A stretch of DNA of 64,000 nucleotides from Symbiodinium natans (GCA_905221605.1 CAJNDS010002130.1:343501-407500), one strand, 5' to 3'; positions 10,944 through 20,790 are shown, numbered from the stretch's first letter. Made by a program: numbers and translations. Notes: generated from the sequence alone by a model not told the origin.

Positions 10944-11080
10944 CATCGGTCAGATTACCAAGCTGACCAACTACGTCTGCCCGGACTTCTTCCTCAGCTG
11001 CTTCATCAGCGCGCGGAAGGAGTTGCTTGGAGCAGACGGACCCAAAGCCATCCGAAGTCCTCCCCAACGACAAGGAGTGC
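10944..11080 (+). CDS. Exon-like segment, possibly upstream part of the 11.4-14.1 kb gene
   Basis: Acceptor ...GATCGCCACAG. Reads IGQITKLTNYVCPDFFLSCF then ISARKELLGADGPKAI. Its codons are among the most biased in the window (CTG, TTC, AAG, AAC). The 3' border is uncertain. Confidence 0.5.
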
Positions 11081-11417
11081 AAAAAAAGTGCACGCGGAGT
11101 GCTAGCTAGCGTGCCCTTTTTTGCTCCAAGCACTCGTCATCCCTATAGAGCAATCGTCGAATCGCAGAGCATCCTAGGCCTTTGATGTGTGACACCGTCC
11201 TGATGAGCGCGAAGGCTGCCCTGCATGGTTTTGTTTTTTAGTTCTTGTCTTACTGGGCTTGGGTCCGGATTCCAACATGAAGGGCCTTGTCTTGGGGTCC
11301 TGTTTATGCCGAAGGTCTGGTTTAGAAACGTACCGTTACCTAAGGCCTATACAGCCCTCTTCATATCCTGCTTGAAGAGGCCTGTTCAAGGTGCCTCACT
11401 TTCCTCTCTCTCGGCAG

Positions 11418-14141
11418 GCCCAGAAGGCCCGCGACGAGCTCAACAAAAGAGCGCTCGAGGTACAAGCTGCGCCCGCATGGTGAGAGAGCTTTCACATGCA
11501 TCAGCGATGCCCTGGAAGGCTTCGAAAGCCAACGGTGGCCGAGACCCTCTGAAGGAGAATCCGTGCCTCGTGCTTTACCCAATACTCTTGTTTCCGCACC
11601 CGGGTGCCAGGAGCTTGCAGAATCGCGAAAGCGGGAGATGGAGAGGCAGCTCAGGGATCGGGCCCTTGGTTTGTGGATTTGTTTACAGGATCACTTTCCG
11701 AAGTCTAGCGACAAGCCTCCAAGAAAAATTCAAGCCGTACAAGCTTTCGGCTGTCGCCGTTCAGAAGCCGGCCGGGGCAAATGCCACCACCGAAGCACCC
11801 CCAAGAAGTGGGAACACATTTGACGCTTTTGCAGCCGTTGCTCACTCTGAGGGGTCGGGTGTTGTCGGGTGAGGGTCAGGGTACGCATGTGCAGGGTGCA
11901 GGAGCAGAATGTAAGGCATGATTATGGCGAGTGCGCGGTGATTGTGCGCATTGACGTCAACTTACTAGTAGTTGCCTTCGTGTCTTTTTGCTGGGCTCAG
12001 GGTGGAGCAGGAGGAGCGGGAGATGGCGGCGCTTCGAAAGGCGGGGCAGTCGTCTTCGGTCGTCTTCTGACCTCTCTCTTATCCAGTCCAGGTGTCCTGG
12101 TCCCTGTCGCAGAGCGTAAACCGTGAGACATACTTGATTGGTTTTTTGTCTGTTTCCGTCGAGGCCCCGGCTGGTGTGGCTCCCAGCTCGGCACCCAGCT
12201 CGGCGCCCAGGCCGGCGCAATGGTGGGTCTGCCAGCCTCTTGGCCCTATATGCCCTATATAGTGCAGTGTCAGGGTTCAAAAACCCCCTCCAGTGGGAGC
12301 ACCCGTTCCCTCCCAGGAGGTTGAAAGAAGCTTCGGTTACTGTTGTTCATGTATGCAGCTACCGACAATTCCAGGGACCAAAGAGGCAACCCTCAGTGAG
12401 CCCAACGGCTTTCACCAAAGGAAGTGCGGCTGGAAGTATGCGAGCCCGCTGGCCTGCATGTAGGCTCGTGAACAGCCCGAAGTTCGTGTCAGCCCCCCCC
12501 TGCCCCCTTACCCCTCTCCCCCCCCACCTTCCCGGTAGCATTGCCTGCATGTGGGGTATCTCGAACCTGGAAGCCTGCAGTGCAAACTGGAGCCCTTAAA
12601 CCCCCAAAGCCTTTTTGTCTTTGAGTTCAATGGCTTAATGGCTTCGTGGCTCGTTTCTCCCAGCCCTGAGCCTGCCGCACACGCTCCGAGTCACCATCAC
12701 CATCCAATCAGGTCTTGAATTGAGTTGGGGTGTTCAGTAATCAGCAATGTTCCATAGCCCGCAGTCCCAGGTGCCGTGAAGCCCTTCCAGGGCAAGTGCA
12801 CCGTGAGCCGTGGTACGACATGTGGTGGCACTGTGGTGCTGAAATAACCGGCCAAAGCAGTCAAAGCAGTCGGCCACCACAGCATGTCACAGGGCATCCC
12901 GAGACGCAAGGGGAAGCGGATTGCAAGCTGTTTTTGCTCAGGGATGCAGGGCGGGATGCAGGGCGGAAATGGAAGTTGGTCTCGGCACGCACGGTCGCTG
13001 CCATTGCAGCAGTGCCTTGATTTTCGGAGACATGACTGACAGGTTGGGGTGTGGCAGTTTCGTCACAGGCCCTTCTAGCATTTAAGCGCTACGCATTTGC
13101 TTCCTTGCAGAAGGTCGGGTCTGTGGGTGCAGTCTTCCACGGAAGCGGCAAGGCATGTCATTGATTTGGCGAACCCGGCCTCTGTATGGGGTGAATGCTC
13201 TCCATGGATCGTAAATGATGCCTCTTATTGCCGAAGGCATAAGGTGAGTTGGCTGCTGGGACTGGTTTTGTGTTGCTTGGGGCGGTTGGCACTTGCACAC
13301 AACTTGGCCTGCTTTTATGAGCTTCTCCCAGCCTACCAGCAGCCAGGGCATGTGCTGGAGAATTTTGAAAGACAATGTTCTGCATTGGTGTGCTCAGAAC
13401 CTACGGTTTCTCCACGTAGCGTCTGTACTCCAACTTTGCTGCCAAGATGGCTTAGGGCTTCGGATGGCAGGACACTGGTGGCGGCGGAAGAGTTTTTTTT
13501 TGCCGCCGCTCGAAGCCCGAGCGGTGGCACCCAGAATGCCACGCCGTGCGTTTCTCTCCGTTTTCAAAAAGGCCACAGTTCGTGAAGGAAACAGTTCGTG
13601 CAGGGACCGCCGAGGTCAAGAGGTTCTTCTTGCTGAAGCATCCTGAAGTCCAAGATGTTGCCCTTGCCCCCGCAACTCCGGTAGCCCCAATTCCAGACCG
13701 CCAGGTGAGGACGATGCGGACTGGATCCACTTTCCCTCCCTGGCATCTGCCAGTCGAGAAACAGGCCCTTTGGAGAATGCAGACTTTGACTTTCCCTCCA
13801 TCATCTCTGCGCAAGAGTCTTGCGCGCAGGGCTTGTAAGAATGGCAGTGGTTGTTTAAGCCCGAAGCCCGAAACCCTAAACCCCTAAACCCCTAAACCCC
13901 TAAACCCCTAAACCCCTAAACCCCTAAACCCCTAAACCCCTCAACCCCTAAACCCCTAAACCCTGAACCCCTAAGCCCCTAAACCCCTAAACCCCCAAAC
14001 CCTTAAGCCCCTAAGCCCCTAAGCCCCTAAACCCTAAGCCAGGTGTTCCCAACAGCGCCATCAGCAGCCTTTGCACCTCGCAAGGCTCACACTCGGGCTT
14101 TGGCCTCGGCTTCACAGGCTTCAAATGTTCTGAGTAGTTCG
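11418..14141 (+). CDS. Multi-exon gene of unknown function, coiled-coil then Pro/Ala-rich
   Basis: Best gene model in the window. Exons: 11418-11459 AQKARDELNKRALE; 11611-11668 ELAESRKREMERQLRDRAL; 11709-11868 TSLQEKFKPYKLSAVAVQK; 12001-12058 VEQEEREMAALRKAGQSSS; 12164-12222 APAGVAPSSAPSSAPRPAQ; 12359-12467 YRQFQGPKRQPSVSPTAFTK; 13111-13243 VIDLANPASVWGECSPWIVN; 13343-13387 PGHVLENFERQCSAL; 13579-13704 FVKETVRAGTAEVKRFFLLK; 14043-14141 VFPTAPSAAFAPRKAHTRAL. The first six join in phase across five introns, as do the last four from 13243 to 14141. The link 12467-13111 is unresolved. Charged helices suggest a coiled coil, followed by a Pro/Ala/Ser linker. No family recognised. The last exon is preceded by CCCCTAAA repeats and its donor GTTTTAGGG opens a TTTAGGG tract. 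Confidence 0.7.
12771..12978 (+). CDS. Possible additional exon within the 11.4-14.1 kb gene
   Basis: Acceptor ...CAGTCCCAG and donor GTCTCG. Reads CREALPGQVHREPWYDMWWH then CGAEITGQSSQSS; the frame stays open to 13020. Clearly coding-like, but its phases do not match exons 12359-12467 or 13111-13243 as drawn, so a neighbouring border must differ. Confidence 0.5.
13868..14038. repeat. Interstitial tract of the 8-bp variant CCCCTAAA
   Basis: About 20 units, mostly CCCCTAAA rather than CCCTAAA, ending in the acceptor CCTAAGCCAG of exon 14043. Confidence 0.9.
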
Positions 14142-14142
14142 G

Positions 14143-14219
14143 TTTTAGGGTTTAGGGTTTAGGAATTTAGTGTTCAGGATTTAGGGTTTAACTTGGCACG
14201 AGGGTTTAGGGTTTAGGAT
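14143..14219. repeat. Interstitial telomeric tract, TTTAGGG orientation
   Basis: Starts in the donor of exon 14043-14141 as GTTTTAGGGTTTAGGG, then degenerates. Confidence 0.85.
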
Positions 14220-14239
14220 GGGTCTTAAAAACCAAACTG

Positions 14240-14660
14240 GGACGCGAACTCACCCCCTTGAATCTCCCCTCAAAACTCTGGGAGAACGGGGGGATTTTCG
14301 AGCTTCCGAAGTCGGAGTTTCCAGCAGGATCGGGTCCCCCCTTACCCGAGGACCCCCCCCCTAAAACTTTTCGGAAGCTGAGGCTGGCTGTTTCGTTGGC
14401 CGGGTGCCGCCGCACTCCCGAAGCCTGCGGTGATGTCGGGGTGCCTGAAGGATGTGGGGTGATTCTCTATATGGGCGGTTCTCTAATCTATGGTCCCTGC
14501 TTGGGCACCCTAAGTACAAGGATAATAAGGACCCCAAAAAGGCCCCTATTTCAGAGAAGTGACTGTATGCGTGGGGGTCCTTATTATCAGGGAATCCTGC
14601 TGCTTGGGGGTCCCTTATTGTCGAGCCCAGGAAGAAAGTCCCAATGTAGGCCTTCCGGAG
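14240..14660. mobile_element. Composite of family C inverted-repeat fragments
   Basis: Contains AAGGATAATAAGGACCCC and its near inverse GGGGTCCTTATTATCAGG, plus TTTTCGAGCTTCCGAAG. Looks like nested or rearranged family C copies. No exon seen. Confidence 0.35.
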
Positions 14661-14739
14661 ATTCTCAAGGTGGCTGATTGGAGGGTTCAACGTTGAACCA
14701 TCATAACTGTAATCGCCATGGGTTCGATAGCAACCATAC

Positions 14740-14950
14740 TAGTCATAGCAGTCGCACAAGTCATAATCAACACATGTAGCTATAGAAATCGCAAGAACCA
14801 ATCACAAGAATCAGAAGAGTCATAAAGCCAATCATGATAACCAGAAGAATCATAAGAAGCGTCATACTCACAATCAGAATTGCCGGAAGACTCATGGTCA
14901 CAAGCATAATACCCAGAAGAATCACAAGAAGCATCGTCACAACAACATCG
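14740..14950. repeat. Triplet-like repeat (AGAATCATAAGAAGC type)
   Basis: Imperfect trinucleotide-phased sequence. On the minus strand it stays open and encodes Tyr/Ser/Asp/Cys-rich peptide such as DASYDSSGYHDWLYDSSDSC. A related stretch lies at 45868-45985. Confidence 0.5.
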
Positions 14951-14954
14951 AAAG

Positions 14955-15084
14955 CCTGAAGCCAAGGCAGCCGGAGCTGCCGCAAGTGGAGCTCGAGGTC
15001 TGCCTGGCTTCTTTTGCCCCAGGGACTCGTCATCTCTTGTCGCCGCGTTTGTCGCCGCGGTCCTGCGTGGGTCCGCAACCTTGA
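14955..15084 (+). CDS. Exon-like segment, terminal
   Basis: Acceptor ...CATCGAAAG. Reads LKPRQPELPQVELEVCLASF then APGTRHLLSPRLSPRSCVGP and TGA. A TTTAGGG tract follows. The minus strand is also open here, so the strand is likely but not certain. Confidence 0.5.
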
Positions 15085-15087
15085 AGA

Positions 15088-15143
15088 CATGCAGGGGGTT
15101 GAGGGTTGAGGGCTTAGGGTTTGTGTTGGGTTTGGGGTTTGTA
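15088..15143. repeat. Interstitial telomeric tract, TTTAGGG orientation
   Basis: Degenerate GGGTTGAGGG/TTTAGGG units right of the exon at 14955. Confidence 0.7.
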
Positions 15144-15252
15144 AGAATTTGAGAACCGTCTTGGCCTGTCTTGGCCCCCCCGGGACCCAGGAACATCCCG
15201 CCACGACCCGGTGTTGCCATGAATCGATCGTCAGGGAGGGGGCGTGTTGGGC

Positions 15253-15324
15253 TGTGAGCCGCGCCAGGGCATCCTCAAGCGTCTGCGGGTCCGGCGCTCT
15301 ATGCTCGACTTCGGCCCTATGTGA
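15253..15324 (+). CDS. Exon-like segment, terminal
   Basis: Reads CEPRQGILKRLRVRRSMLDF then GPM and TGA. Codon-biased; the 5' border is unclear. Product unrecognised. Confidence 0.4.
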   Translation, partial: CEPRQGILKRLRVRRSMLDFGPM

Positions 15325-15504
15325 CCTTTATGCCTTCGCGCTTTCCCCTGAGTGACGCGCTGTTTTAGCCCCCATTTTAGATGCGAACCCTTGAGAGGCT
15401 CGACAAATTCTTCCTTGAATATGTTACATGATCCGTTACGTGCCCTGAAGCTCTGAAGGGCCCTAAACCCAAATGGGATGGAGGCTAGACGTCTAAGGAT
15501 GGCC

Positions 15505-15607
15505 CACCTCCTAAACCCTAAACCCTAAACCCGAAACCCTAAACCCTAAACCCGAAACCCTAAACCCCAAACCCTAAACCCTAAACCCTAAACCCTAAGC
15601 CCTAAAC
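15505..15607. repeat. Interstitial telomeric tract, CCCTAAA orientation
   Basis: CCCTAAA with CCCGAAA variants, just left of the exon at 15620. Confidence 0.9.
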
Positions 15608-15619
15608 CTATCTCCCGAG

Positions 15620-15686
15620 GCCATGCCTGCGGAGGAGCGGCGCTCTTCACTGGCGGCGATGCCCGAGGCCGTGCGCGGGGGCGGAG
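15620..15686 (+). CDS. Exon-like segment after a telomeric tract
   Basis: Acceptor ...ATCTCCCGAG. Reads AMPAEERRSSLAAMPEAVRG. The donor is unclear. Possibly the same gene as the exons from 15941 on. Confidence 0.5.
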
Positions 15687-15940
15687 TTTTTGTTGTGCTT
15701 CGAAGGGTGGGTTTGTTCTATGGGTCTTATGGGCTCTTGACGCTCTTTTAGATGCGCTTCCCTGTATATATATATATATAACTGTTTAAGTTCTATAGGC
15801 TTTTAGATGTGTTGTTTTTGTGCGCCGTTCTCTTTTTTTTCAGGGCTTTCATGCGGGCTTGGGGATGTTTGAGGTTTTAGGGGTTTGGGGATGGTTTTGG
15901 GATGTGTAGAGTGTATCATGGCCGGCCGATTTCCTTTCAG

Positions 15941-16096
15941 GAGCTGCGCAGGCGCCATCTCCTTCTAGAGGAGGATTCAGCCACATTCTCCGGCATACTT
16001 AGGATGAGACGGTTGGGACGGCTGTCTTTTAAACCCCAAAGCCCTGATGCTTGCCTTGCGAAAGATAGTGCTGCAAGAGAAGCTCATCTTTGGTAG
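15941..16096 (+). CDS. Exon-like segment
   Basis: Acceptor ...TTTCCTTTCAG. Reads ELRRRHLLLEEDSATFSGIL then RMRRLGRLSFKPQSPDACLA, open to TAG. A donor GTTGGG at 16012 could end it earlier. Confidence 0.55.
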   Translation, partial: ELRRRHLLLEEDSATFSGILRMRRLGRLSFKPQSPDACLAKDSAAREAHLW

Positions 16097-16166
16097 CGCA
16101 GTGGTACTCATACGTAAAAACCCACAAAGGGTGCCCTGATTATGATATGGTTGCTGGGCTACCAAG

Positions 16167-16307
16167 TCATCAAAGCCAGCCACGGTGCACCGCCGAATGG
16201 GCGACCACAGGCCACACGCCGGGAGTTGATGAAGCACTTGAAGCAGGAGGCGATTCTCGTTCCCTTGCCTGCCTCGTGTGGACCTCTCCAGGGGAGGGGC
16301 CTTGAAA
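16167..16307 (+). CDS. Exon-like segment
   Basis: Acceptor ...GGGCTACCAAG and donor GTTTGG. Reads IKASHGAPPNGRPQATRREL then MKHLKQEAILVPLPASCGPL. Strong codon bias. Product unrecognised. Confidence 0.55.
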
Positions 16308-16481
16308 GTTTGGCTTCCAGGTTTGTTTTTTGGGAGGAGGGATGATGTCTGCAAAGAGGCCTGCAGCAGTGTTCGAAAACGATACCATGCGTTTCAGGTA
16401 GCTCTGGCTGTAGACCACCCCTAAATCTCTCAGCCCTACACCCCAAACACCTCCATCAGCCCTAGCCTATGCTCCCTGCAG

Positions 16482-16557
16482 AGGCGAACTCCTCGCGGCT
16501 ACGGCGGCTCCTTGGCAACGTCCCGTCGGAAGCCCCGGAGGGGCTGAGACATGGCTT
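16482..16557 (+). CDS. Exon-like segment
   Basis: Acceptor ...TGCTCCCTGCAG and donor GTGTTT. Reads ANSSRLRRLLGNVPSEAPEG. Confidence 0.5.
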
Positions 16558-16782
16558 GTGTTTCAGAAGACTGGCCTTCAAGCTGTGAGGTTGTATGACA
16601 TATTGCGAGTTGAACATGATCGTCTGTGCTACTTCAGGAACATGACTCATGTTGCTCAGAACACCACCCCAAAACATTTCACCCCAAAACCCAAATCCTA
16701 CAGGTATAAACCGTAAACCCTAAGTCCCCTTTATGACCGGGGCACTACCCCCACATCAAACTTTTTTCAAAAGTGAAGGCAG

Positions 16783-16839
16783 CTCCTGGAAACGGCGGAC
16801 GAGCCCAAGCGCCAGGAGCTCCTTCAGGATGGGACACAG
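16783..16839 (+). CDS. Exon-like segment, 19 codons
   Basis: Acceptor ...AAGTGAAGGCAG. Reads LLETADEPKRQELLQDGTQ. The donor is not canonical. Confidence 0.5.
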
Positions 16840-17281
16840 GGGGGCTTTGGGGGGGGGGGTGAGTTTCTTGGCATTTTGTGTTTTGGGGCTTGCAATTCAG
16901 TAGGTTGCTAAATGGCCTGGGGTGGGAGTCCTGAGTTTGAAATCTGAGGTTCAGGACCGCGGTTGAGGGATTTCCGTCTTAAAAGCAGGCTGAGGGTTGA
17001 CCGACCGTTGGGGTTGACGGTCGGCTTGAGGCCCAAGTGGGCTTGGAGCAAGTAGACTTAGTAGTCACGAGCCCAGTCGTCCCAGCCACCAACACACAAA
17101 GCCCGGCCAGTCGGTGAGATCCTTCGAAGCCATCCACACCCAGGCAGGATGGGGATTGGGATGACCAGTTTTCTCTGGTGGCAACTTTCTGACCCTCTTT
17201 GAGCCCCTCTGAGTGCCGTGGCTGATGGAATCTCCTTCCGGAGCTCGTTAGCTTTCTACAACCGACCCTGCGTGCATCTGC

Positions 17282-17406
17282 ATGCCTTCCCACAACATCC
17301 GCAACCGCCCTTGGGCCCTTGGGCGTTTCAGCATCAAGGGCTTCTCTCTCTTCCTGGCTGTGCTGCAGGTCCTGATGGCCCCCGACATGGCAGTGGCCTT
17401 GGCCGA
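17282..17406 (+). CDS. Exon-like segment with hydrophobic helix
   Basis: Reads NRPWALGRFSIKGFSLFLAV then LQVLMAPDMAVALAE; donor GTGAGC. The run GFSLFLAVLQVLM could be a membrane helix. The 5' border is unclear; an in-frame ATG lies at 17282. Confidence 0.5.
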
Positions 17407-17511
17407 GTGAGCCCTTCAAATTCCGGCATTCCCCCTTTCTCTGTCAGGGATCATTCCTTGAACCCTTCAGAAGCAAGCGGGCGATGTGAAGGCAAACCCT
17501 CAATTTCCCAG

Positions 17512-17622
17512 CCTGCTTTGGTTCCAAAAGACAGACGCAGCCTGGAGCTGCTCAGTTGCTGCCTTGAGGCTTCGGTGGTCCACATCCTTCGGGATGCACC
17601 GCAGCTGCAAGAATGCTTTTAG
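17512..17622 (+). CDS. Terminal exon-like segment
   Basis: Acceptor ...CAATTTCCCAG. Reads PALVPKDRRSLELLSCCLEA then SVVHILRDAPQLQECF and TAG. Product unrecognised. Confidence 0.5.
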   Translation, partial: PALVPKDRRSLELLSCCLEASVVHILRDAPQLQECF

Positions 17623-17658
17623 CAGCGTCACTGAGCTGCAGCATTTCACAAGCAAGGG

Positions 17659-17870
17659 TTAAGGAGGGTCTGCAGCAATGTCATAAACTGTGGTTGCCAT
17701 GACTATGGCATGTCCTCCTGTGGGACTGATGAGACTGATGGCGACGTCCACATACACAGCAACACCATGCAACACCTCAATGACGCAGCTCGAAGCGCTG
17801 TGTTGCAAGAAGGTGTTGACAACTAGGTCATCATGTGTCACGGGGCAAAGGGCAGAAAGACCTATGCCAA
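17659..17870 (-). CDS. Exon-like segment on minus strand
   Basis: The minus frame reads LVVNTFLQHSASSCVIEVLH then GVAVYVDVAISLISPTGGHA, beta-rich and more protein-like than the plus frame, ending at a stop on the left. Strand call is moderate. Confidence 0.4.
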
Positions 17871-17924
17871 GGCTAACAGGCAAAGCCAGCTTGCTTTCGT
17901 GTTCGCCGAGTATAAGCAATTCCC

Positions 17925-18032
17925 AAACCCTAAACCCTAAACCCTAAACCCTAAACCCTAAACCCTAAACCCTAAACCCTAAACCCTGAACCCTAAACCC
18001 TAAACCCCAATCCCTAATCCCTAAACCCTAAA
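17925..18032. repeat. Interstitial telomeric tract, CCCTAAA orientation
   Basis: About 14 CCCTAAA units, followed by CCAAACAG, the acceptor of exon 18059. Confidence 0.95.
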
Positions 18033-18058
18033 CCCAAACCAGAACAGAACCCAAACAG

Positions 18059-18378
18059 CGTCCGTGGCTCAGCTCACCCCGGAGCAGCGCCACGCCATCG
18101 TGGAGGCGCCCCAGCGCGTGTTTTTTCATACGAGCAGCGTGCACAAGCTTGCTGTTGGTTAGCAGGGAATGAGGGAATGAGGGCCCTATATATGAATCTA
18201 TATATATGGTGCCTCATTGGGGCCCTATATATACGTTTTGAGGGATGATGCAGGGTACCTCATTCCCCCATTCCCTACTCACCAACAGTAAGAAGAGCTT
18301 GCCTGGAACCGGCGCTGGAGTCGATAAGAGCCTTTTCCCGATGCCTTGCGCAAGGCGCTCCCGGAAGAGACTCAGGAG
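18059..18378 (+). CDS. Two-exon gene piece of unknown function
   Basis: Exon 18059-18117 reads SVAQLTPEQRHAIVEAPQR with donor GTGTTT. Exon 18331-18378 reads PFPDALRKALPEETQE with donor GTCAGC. They join in phase 0. The intron carries the inverted repeat at 18148-18292, and a telomeric tract precedes the first exon. Confidence 0.6.
18148..18292. mobile_element. Single-copy inverted-repeat element
   Basis: Arms CTTGCTGTTGGTTAGCAGGG and its near inverse, ending ACCAACAGTAAG. The centre holds TATATATA stretches. It lies inside the intron 18118-18330 and resembles a MITE. No other copy seen here. Confidence 0.6.
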
Positions 18379-18613
18379 GTCAGCCGCCCTTCAGGGGAGA
18401 TTGGGGGGGAGGGGGAGTGGGGTGGTGTCGGGGCTAATGTTCAACCGCGTGGGAAGTCCCATTGTGGTCCGGCTACTGTGTGCTGGATTTCTTTTGGAGA
18501 AGCCTCAAGATCCCACAAGCCACCCCGAGAACCCGAAAACCCTAAAACCCTAAAGATCCTCTACCCAACCATACGCAACCACCAGCCTGCAACCCCCCCG
18601 AAAACAACAAAAG

Positions 18614-18692
18614 CTTCCCCCTCTTGGAGGCCCTGGAGAGGCATCTCCGGGCCGCTAAGGCGGCCCAGGCGGTGCAGGCGGTGGTCCTTTGA
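18614..18692 (+). CDS. Terminal exon-like segment
   Basis: Acceptor ...AACAAAAG. Reads FPLLEALERHLRAAKAAQAV then QAVVL and TGA, an Ala-rich helix. A short CCCTAAAA tract lies upstream. Its phase does not match exon 18331-18378 directly. Confidence 0.5.
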
Positions 18693-19356
18693 AGCAGAAG
18701 ACTTATGACAATAGTGTGTTCTTGTCTTAGTATATTAGTATTTAACTCTGTTAGTTTATTGGTATATTACATTATCTTGCTATCTTCCTTCGTTTGGGCA
18801 GTGGTAGTCACCTGGTAGTTCTGAGGCAGCTTGCGTTTGGCTCCTTTGAGTGCCAGCTGTGTTGCAGCGAGGCCCCCATGTCACCGGAAATGAAGGCTCT
18901 TACGGCGCATGCCCCCGCCTGAAAGAGCGGAGCTGCGACCATTGCCTCATGAGGGCTCTGCCGTTTGTCACTTGGGGGCCTTCCTGCCCCCTAAAAATGC
19001 GGGCTGTGAGTCTTACATATTCCTCAACCCTGCGTGATCCTTCCAAGGCGCTTGTGCCGACACTTTGCCGGCTGCGGTGAACATCGGTGAGCTGTGGGCG
19101 GCCTCAGCACGCTTTCTCGTGGCCCATGTCAGGTGATGCGTGGACGTTGGGGGGGGGGGGGTTGGACCATTTTGCTTCAGTCGGAGTGGGAAAGCAGCCC
19201 GATGTTCCTGCACTTTCCCGAAGCATGAAAGGATTCCTGTATACCAGTATATTACTATTGCACTCTCTTATTCGTATATTCATGTATGCAGATTCTGTCT
19301 TGCTATTGCCTTACTATCTTAGTGTATCTGATTGCATTGACTGTTTGGCGCCTACA

Positions 19357-19404
19357 GTGGCTGCGAGGCTGTCCATCGACAGCAGCGACGAAGAAGGCAC
19401 GTTT
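19357..19404 (+). CDS. Short exon, acidic Ser-rich
   Basis: Acceptor ...TTGGCGCCTACAG and donor GTGGGT. Reads AARLSIDSSDEEGTF. The SSDEE stretch resembles a CK2-type site. A long TTTAGGG-derived tract follows. Confidence 0.5.
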
Positions 19405-19409
19405 GTGGG

Positions 19410-19612
19410 TTTACTTTGGGTTTTCTTGGGGAATTTCGGGTTTTTCAGGGTTTTTTAGAGCTTTTGGGGGTTTTAGCGTTTTTAGGGTTTTTTCAGGTTT
19501 TCCAGGGTTTTTAAGGGCTTTTAGGGCTTAAAGGGTGTAGGGATTCGCTCCGTTTAGGGTTTAGGGTGTTGGGTTCGGGGCTTCGGGGCTTGGGGTGTAG
19601 TCCTTTCAACCA
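19410..19612. repeat. Long degenerate TTTAGGG-derived tract
   Basis: About 200 bp of GGGTTTTT/TTTTAGGG/TTTAGGG variants, diverging with distance from the exon at 19357. Confidence 0.7.
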
Positions 19613-19673
19613 GGTCAAGTCGTCGGAGGTCCTTCCCGTCGCGATGTTTCCAGCCAAGGATTGATACCAAGGA

Positions 19674-19833
19674 TTATCGTGTTCTTAAGGGGTGGGGGGG
19701 GGGTGGTTCCAGGGGGGTATGGAACCCAAGGTTCCCTGATACTCCCCACTTCTCCCTAAGGCTCCCTAAGCTTCTCTAAGGCTCCCTTAGGTACCTACCC
19801 CCCTTGAACCCCCCTCCCTTAAGAACCCGATAA
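19674..19833. mobile_element. Single-copy inverted-repeat element
   Basis: Left arm TTATCGTGTTCTTAAGGGG; right arm ends CCCTTAAGAACCCGATAA. A fragment like the right arm occurs at 31064-31083. Confidence 0.5.
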
Positions 19834-19992
19834 ACGGAGCAAAGGAATTCGATGTTCGGTTTCGATTCAAAAGCCGCACGGACACCTCTCTGCAGGTGCA
19901 TCAGGTTGTCGAACTGCCAAGTCAAAAATTCCCCAGCACAATGCCTGTGACCTTTGCATGGACGGTCCTCCTTCGCGACGTGCCATACATAC

Positions 19993-20095
19993 TGGGATGT
20001 TCCCCCTTTTCTAACAGTCCTGAATAGGTATTAGAGTACCCCGATTCTAGTCCCTACAAAGGATTGTTTGTACAAAGTGTATAAAGGGGCAACAT
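19993..20095. mobile_element. Family A inverted-repeat element (degenerate copy)
   Basis: Starts TGGGATGTTCCCCC and holds the ACAGTCCTGAATAGG core. The right arm has decayed to AAGGGGCAACATA. Confidence 0.6.
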
Positions 20096-20239
20096 ACATA
20101 TCTCCTGATCTGTGAGTGTGCCACGGACGTTCCTGACTGAATTTCTTCTCAAGGGTGGCGAGTCCGCCAGAACAAGTTTACAAGCGCGGCTTCTTGCCGG
20201 CTCCTGCTGCATTCTTGTTCATCTGACCACTGAGCTTTA

Positions 20240-20296
20240 GACCCTACACCCTAAACCCTAAACCCTAAACCCCAATCCCTAAACCCTAAACCCTAT
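20240..20296. repeat. Interstitial telomeric tract, CCCTAAA orientation
   Basis: Eight CCCTAAA-type units left of exon 20312. Confidence 0.9.
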
Positions 20297-20311
20297 AAGC
20301 CCTTGAGACAG

Positions 20312-20404
20312 CTTCATGGGGTCCGCGGCCATGGAGACGCGATGTCTTTTGGCCGGAAGCGCCTTCGGGAAGAAGCGCCCCCGGAGTCGCTGGAGGCGAG
20401 CTGA
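20312..20404 (+). CDS. Exon-like segment
   Basis: Acceptor ...CTTGAGACAG. Reads VRGHGDAMSFGRKRLREEAP then PESLEAS and TGA. A second frame is also open. CCCTAAA lies left and TTTAGGG-like sequence right. Confidence 0.5.
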   Translation, partial: LHGVRGHGDAMSFGRKRLREEAPPESLEAS

Positions 20405-20610
20405 GCTTCAAGGCTTAGGGTGCTTTCAGGGTTGCGAGGCTTGTCGTAGGGTCATCGTTCTTTTTTGGTATGCTTTTTCTGAGAGGGTGTTTATAGGGTC
20501 TTTTCTCAGCTTTTTATAGATCTTTTTCTCTCAGGTTTTGATATAGGTTGTTTTTCTCAGGTTTTCAAAGGGTTTTCGCAGGGTTTCGGTGAGCGGTTGC
20601 ATCCCCTGAG

Positions 20611-20646
20611 CCAGAGGTGGAGGAGTGCCTGAACCTGACGCCGAAG
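20611..20646 (+). CDS. Short exon, 12 codons
   Basis: Acceptor ...GCATCCCCTGAG and donor GTACAG. Reads PEVEECLNLTPK, phase 0. Confidence 0.45.
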
Positions 20647-20656
20647 GTACAGGAGT

Positions 20657-20790
20657 GGAGGCGGGGCTTTTTTGGGGGCTTAGGGGGCTTTGGGGGTGTA
20701 GGATGGTTTAGGGCTTAGGGCTTCAGTGACCCTCAGGGGCTTTTTCTTGGGGGGGTTTCATGGGTATAGGGTTTTGGGTGTAAGGATGTT
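20657..20790. repeat. Degenerate TTTAGGG-derived G-rich tract
   Basis: GGGCTTAGGG, GGTTTAGGG and GGGTTTTGGG units right of exon 20611-20646. Confidence 0.65.

Noticed and set aside
16086-16130. tRNA-like GGTAGCGCAGTGGTACTC
   Set aside because: The D-arm-like words are not followed by an anticodon stem or TTCGA-type T loop.
19845-19990. Open frame EFDVRFRFKSRTDTSLQVHQ before a family A copy
   Set aside because: Plausible but no donor and only moderate codon bias; not strong enough to annotate.
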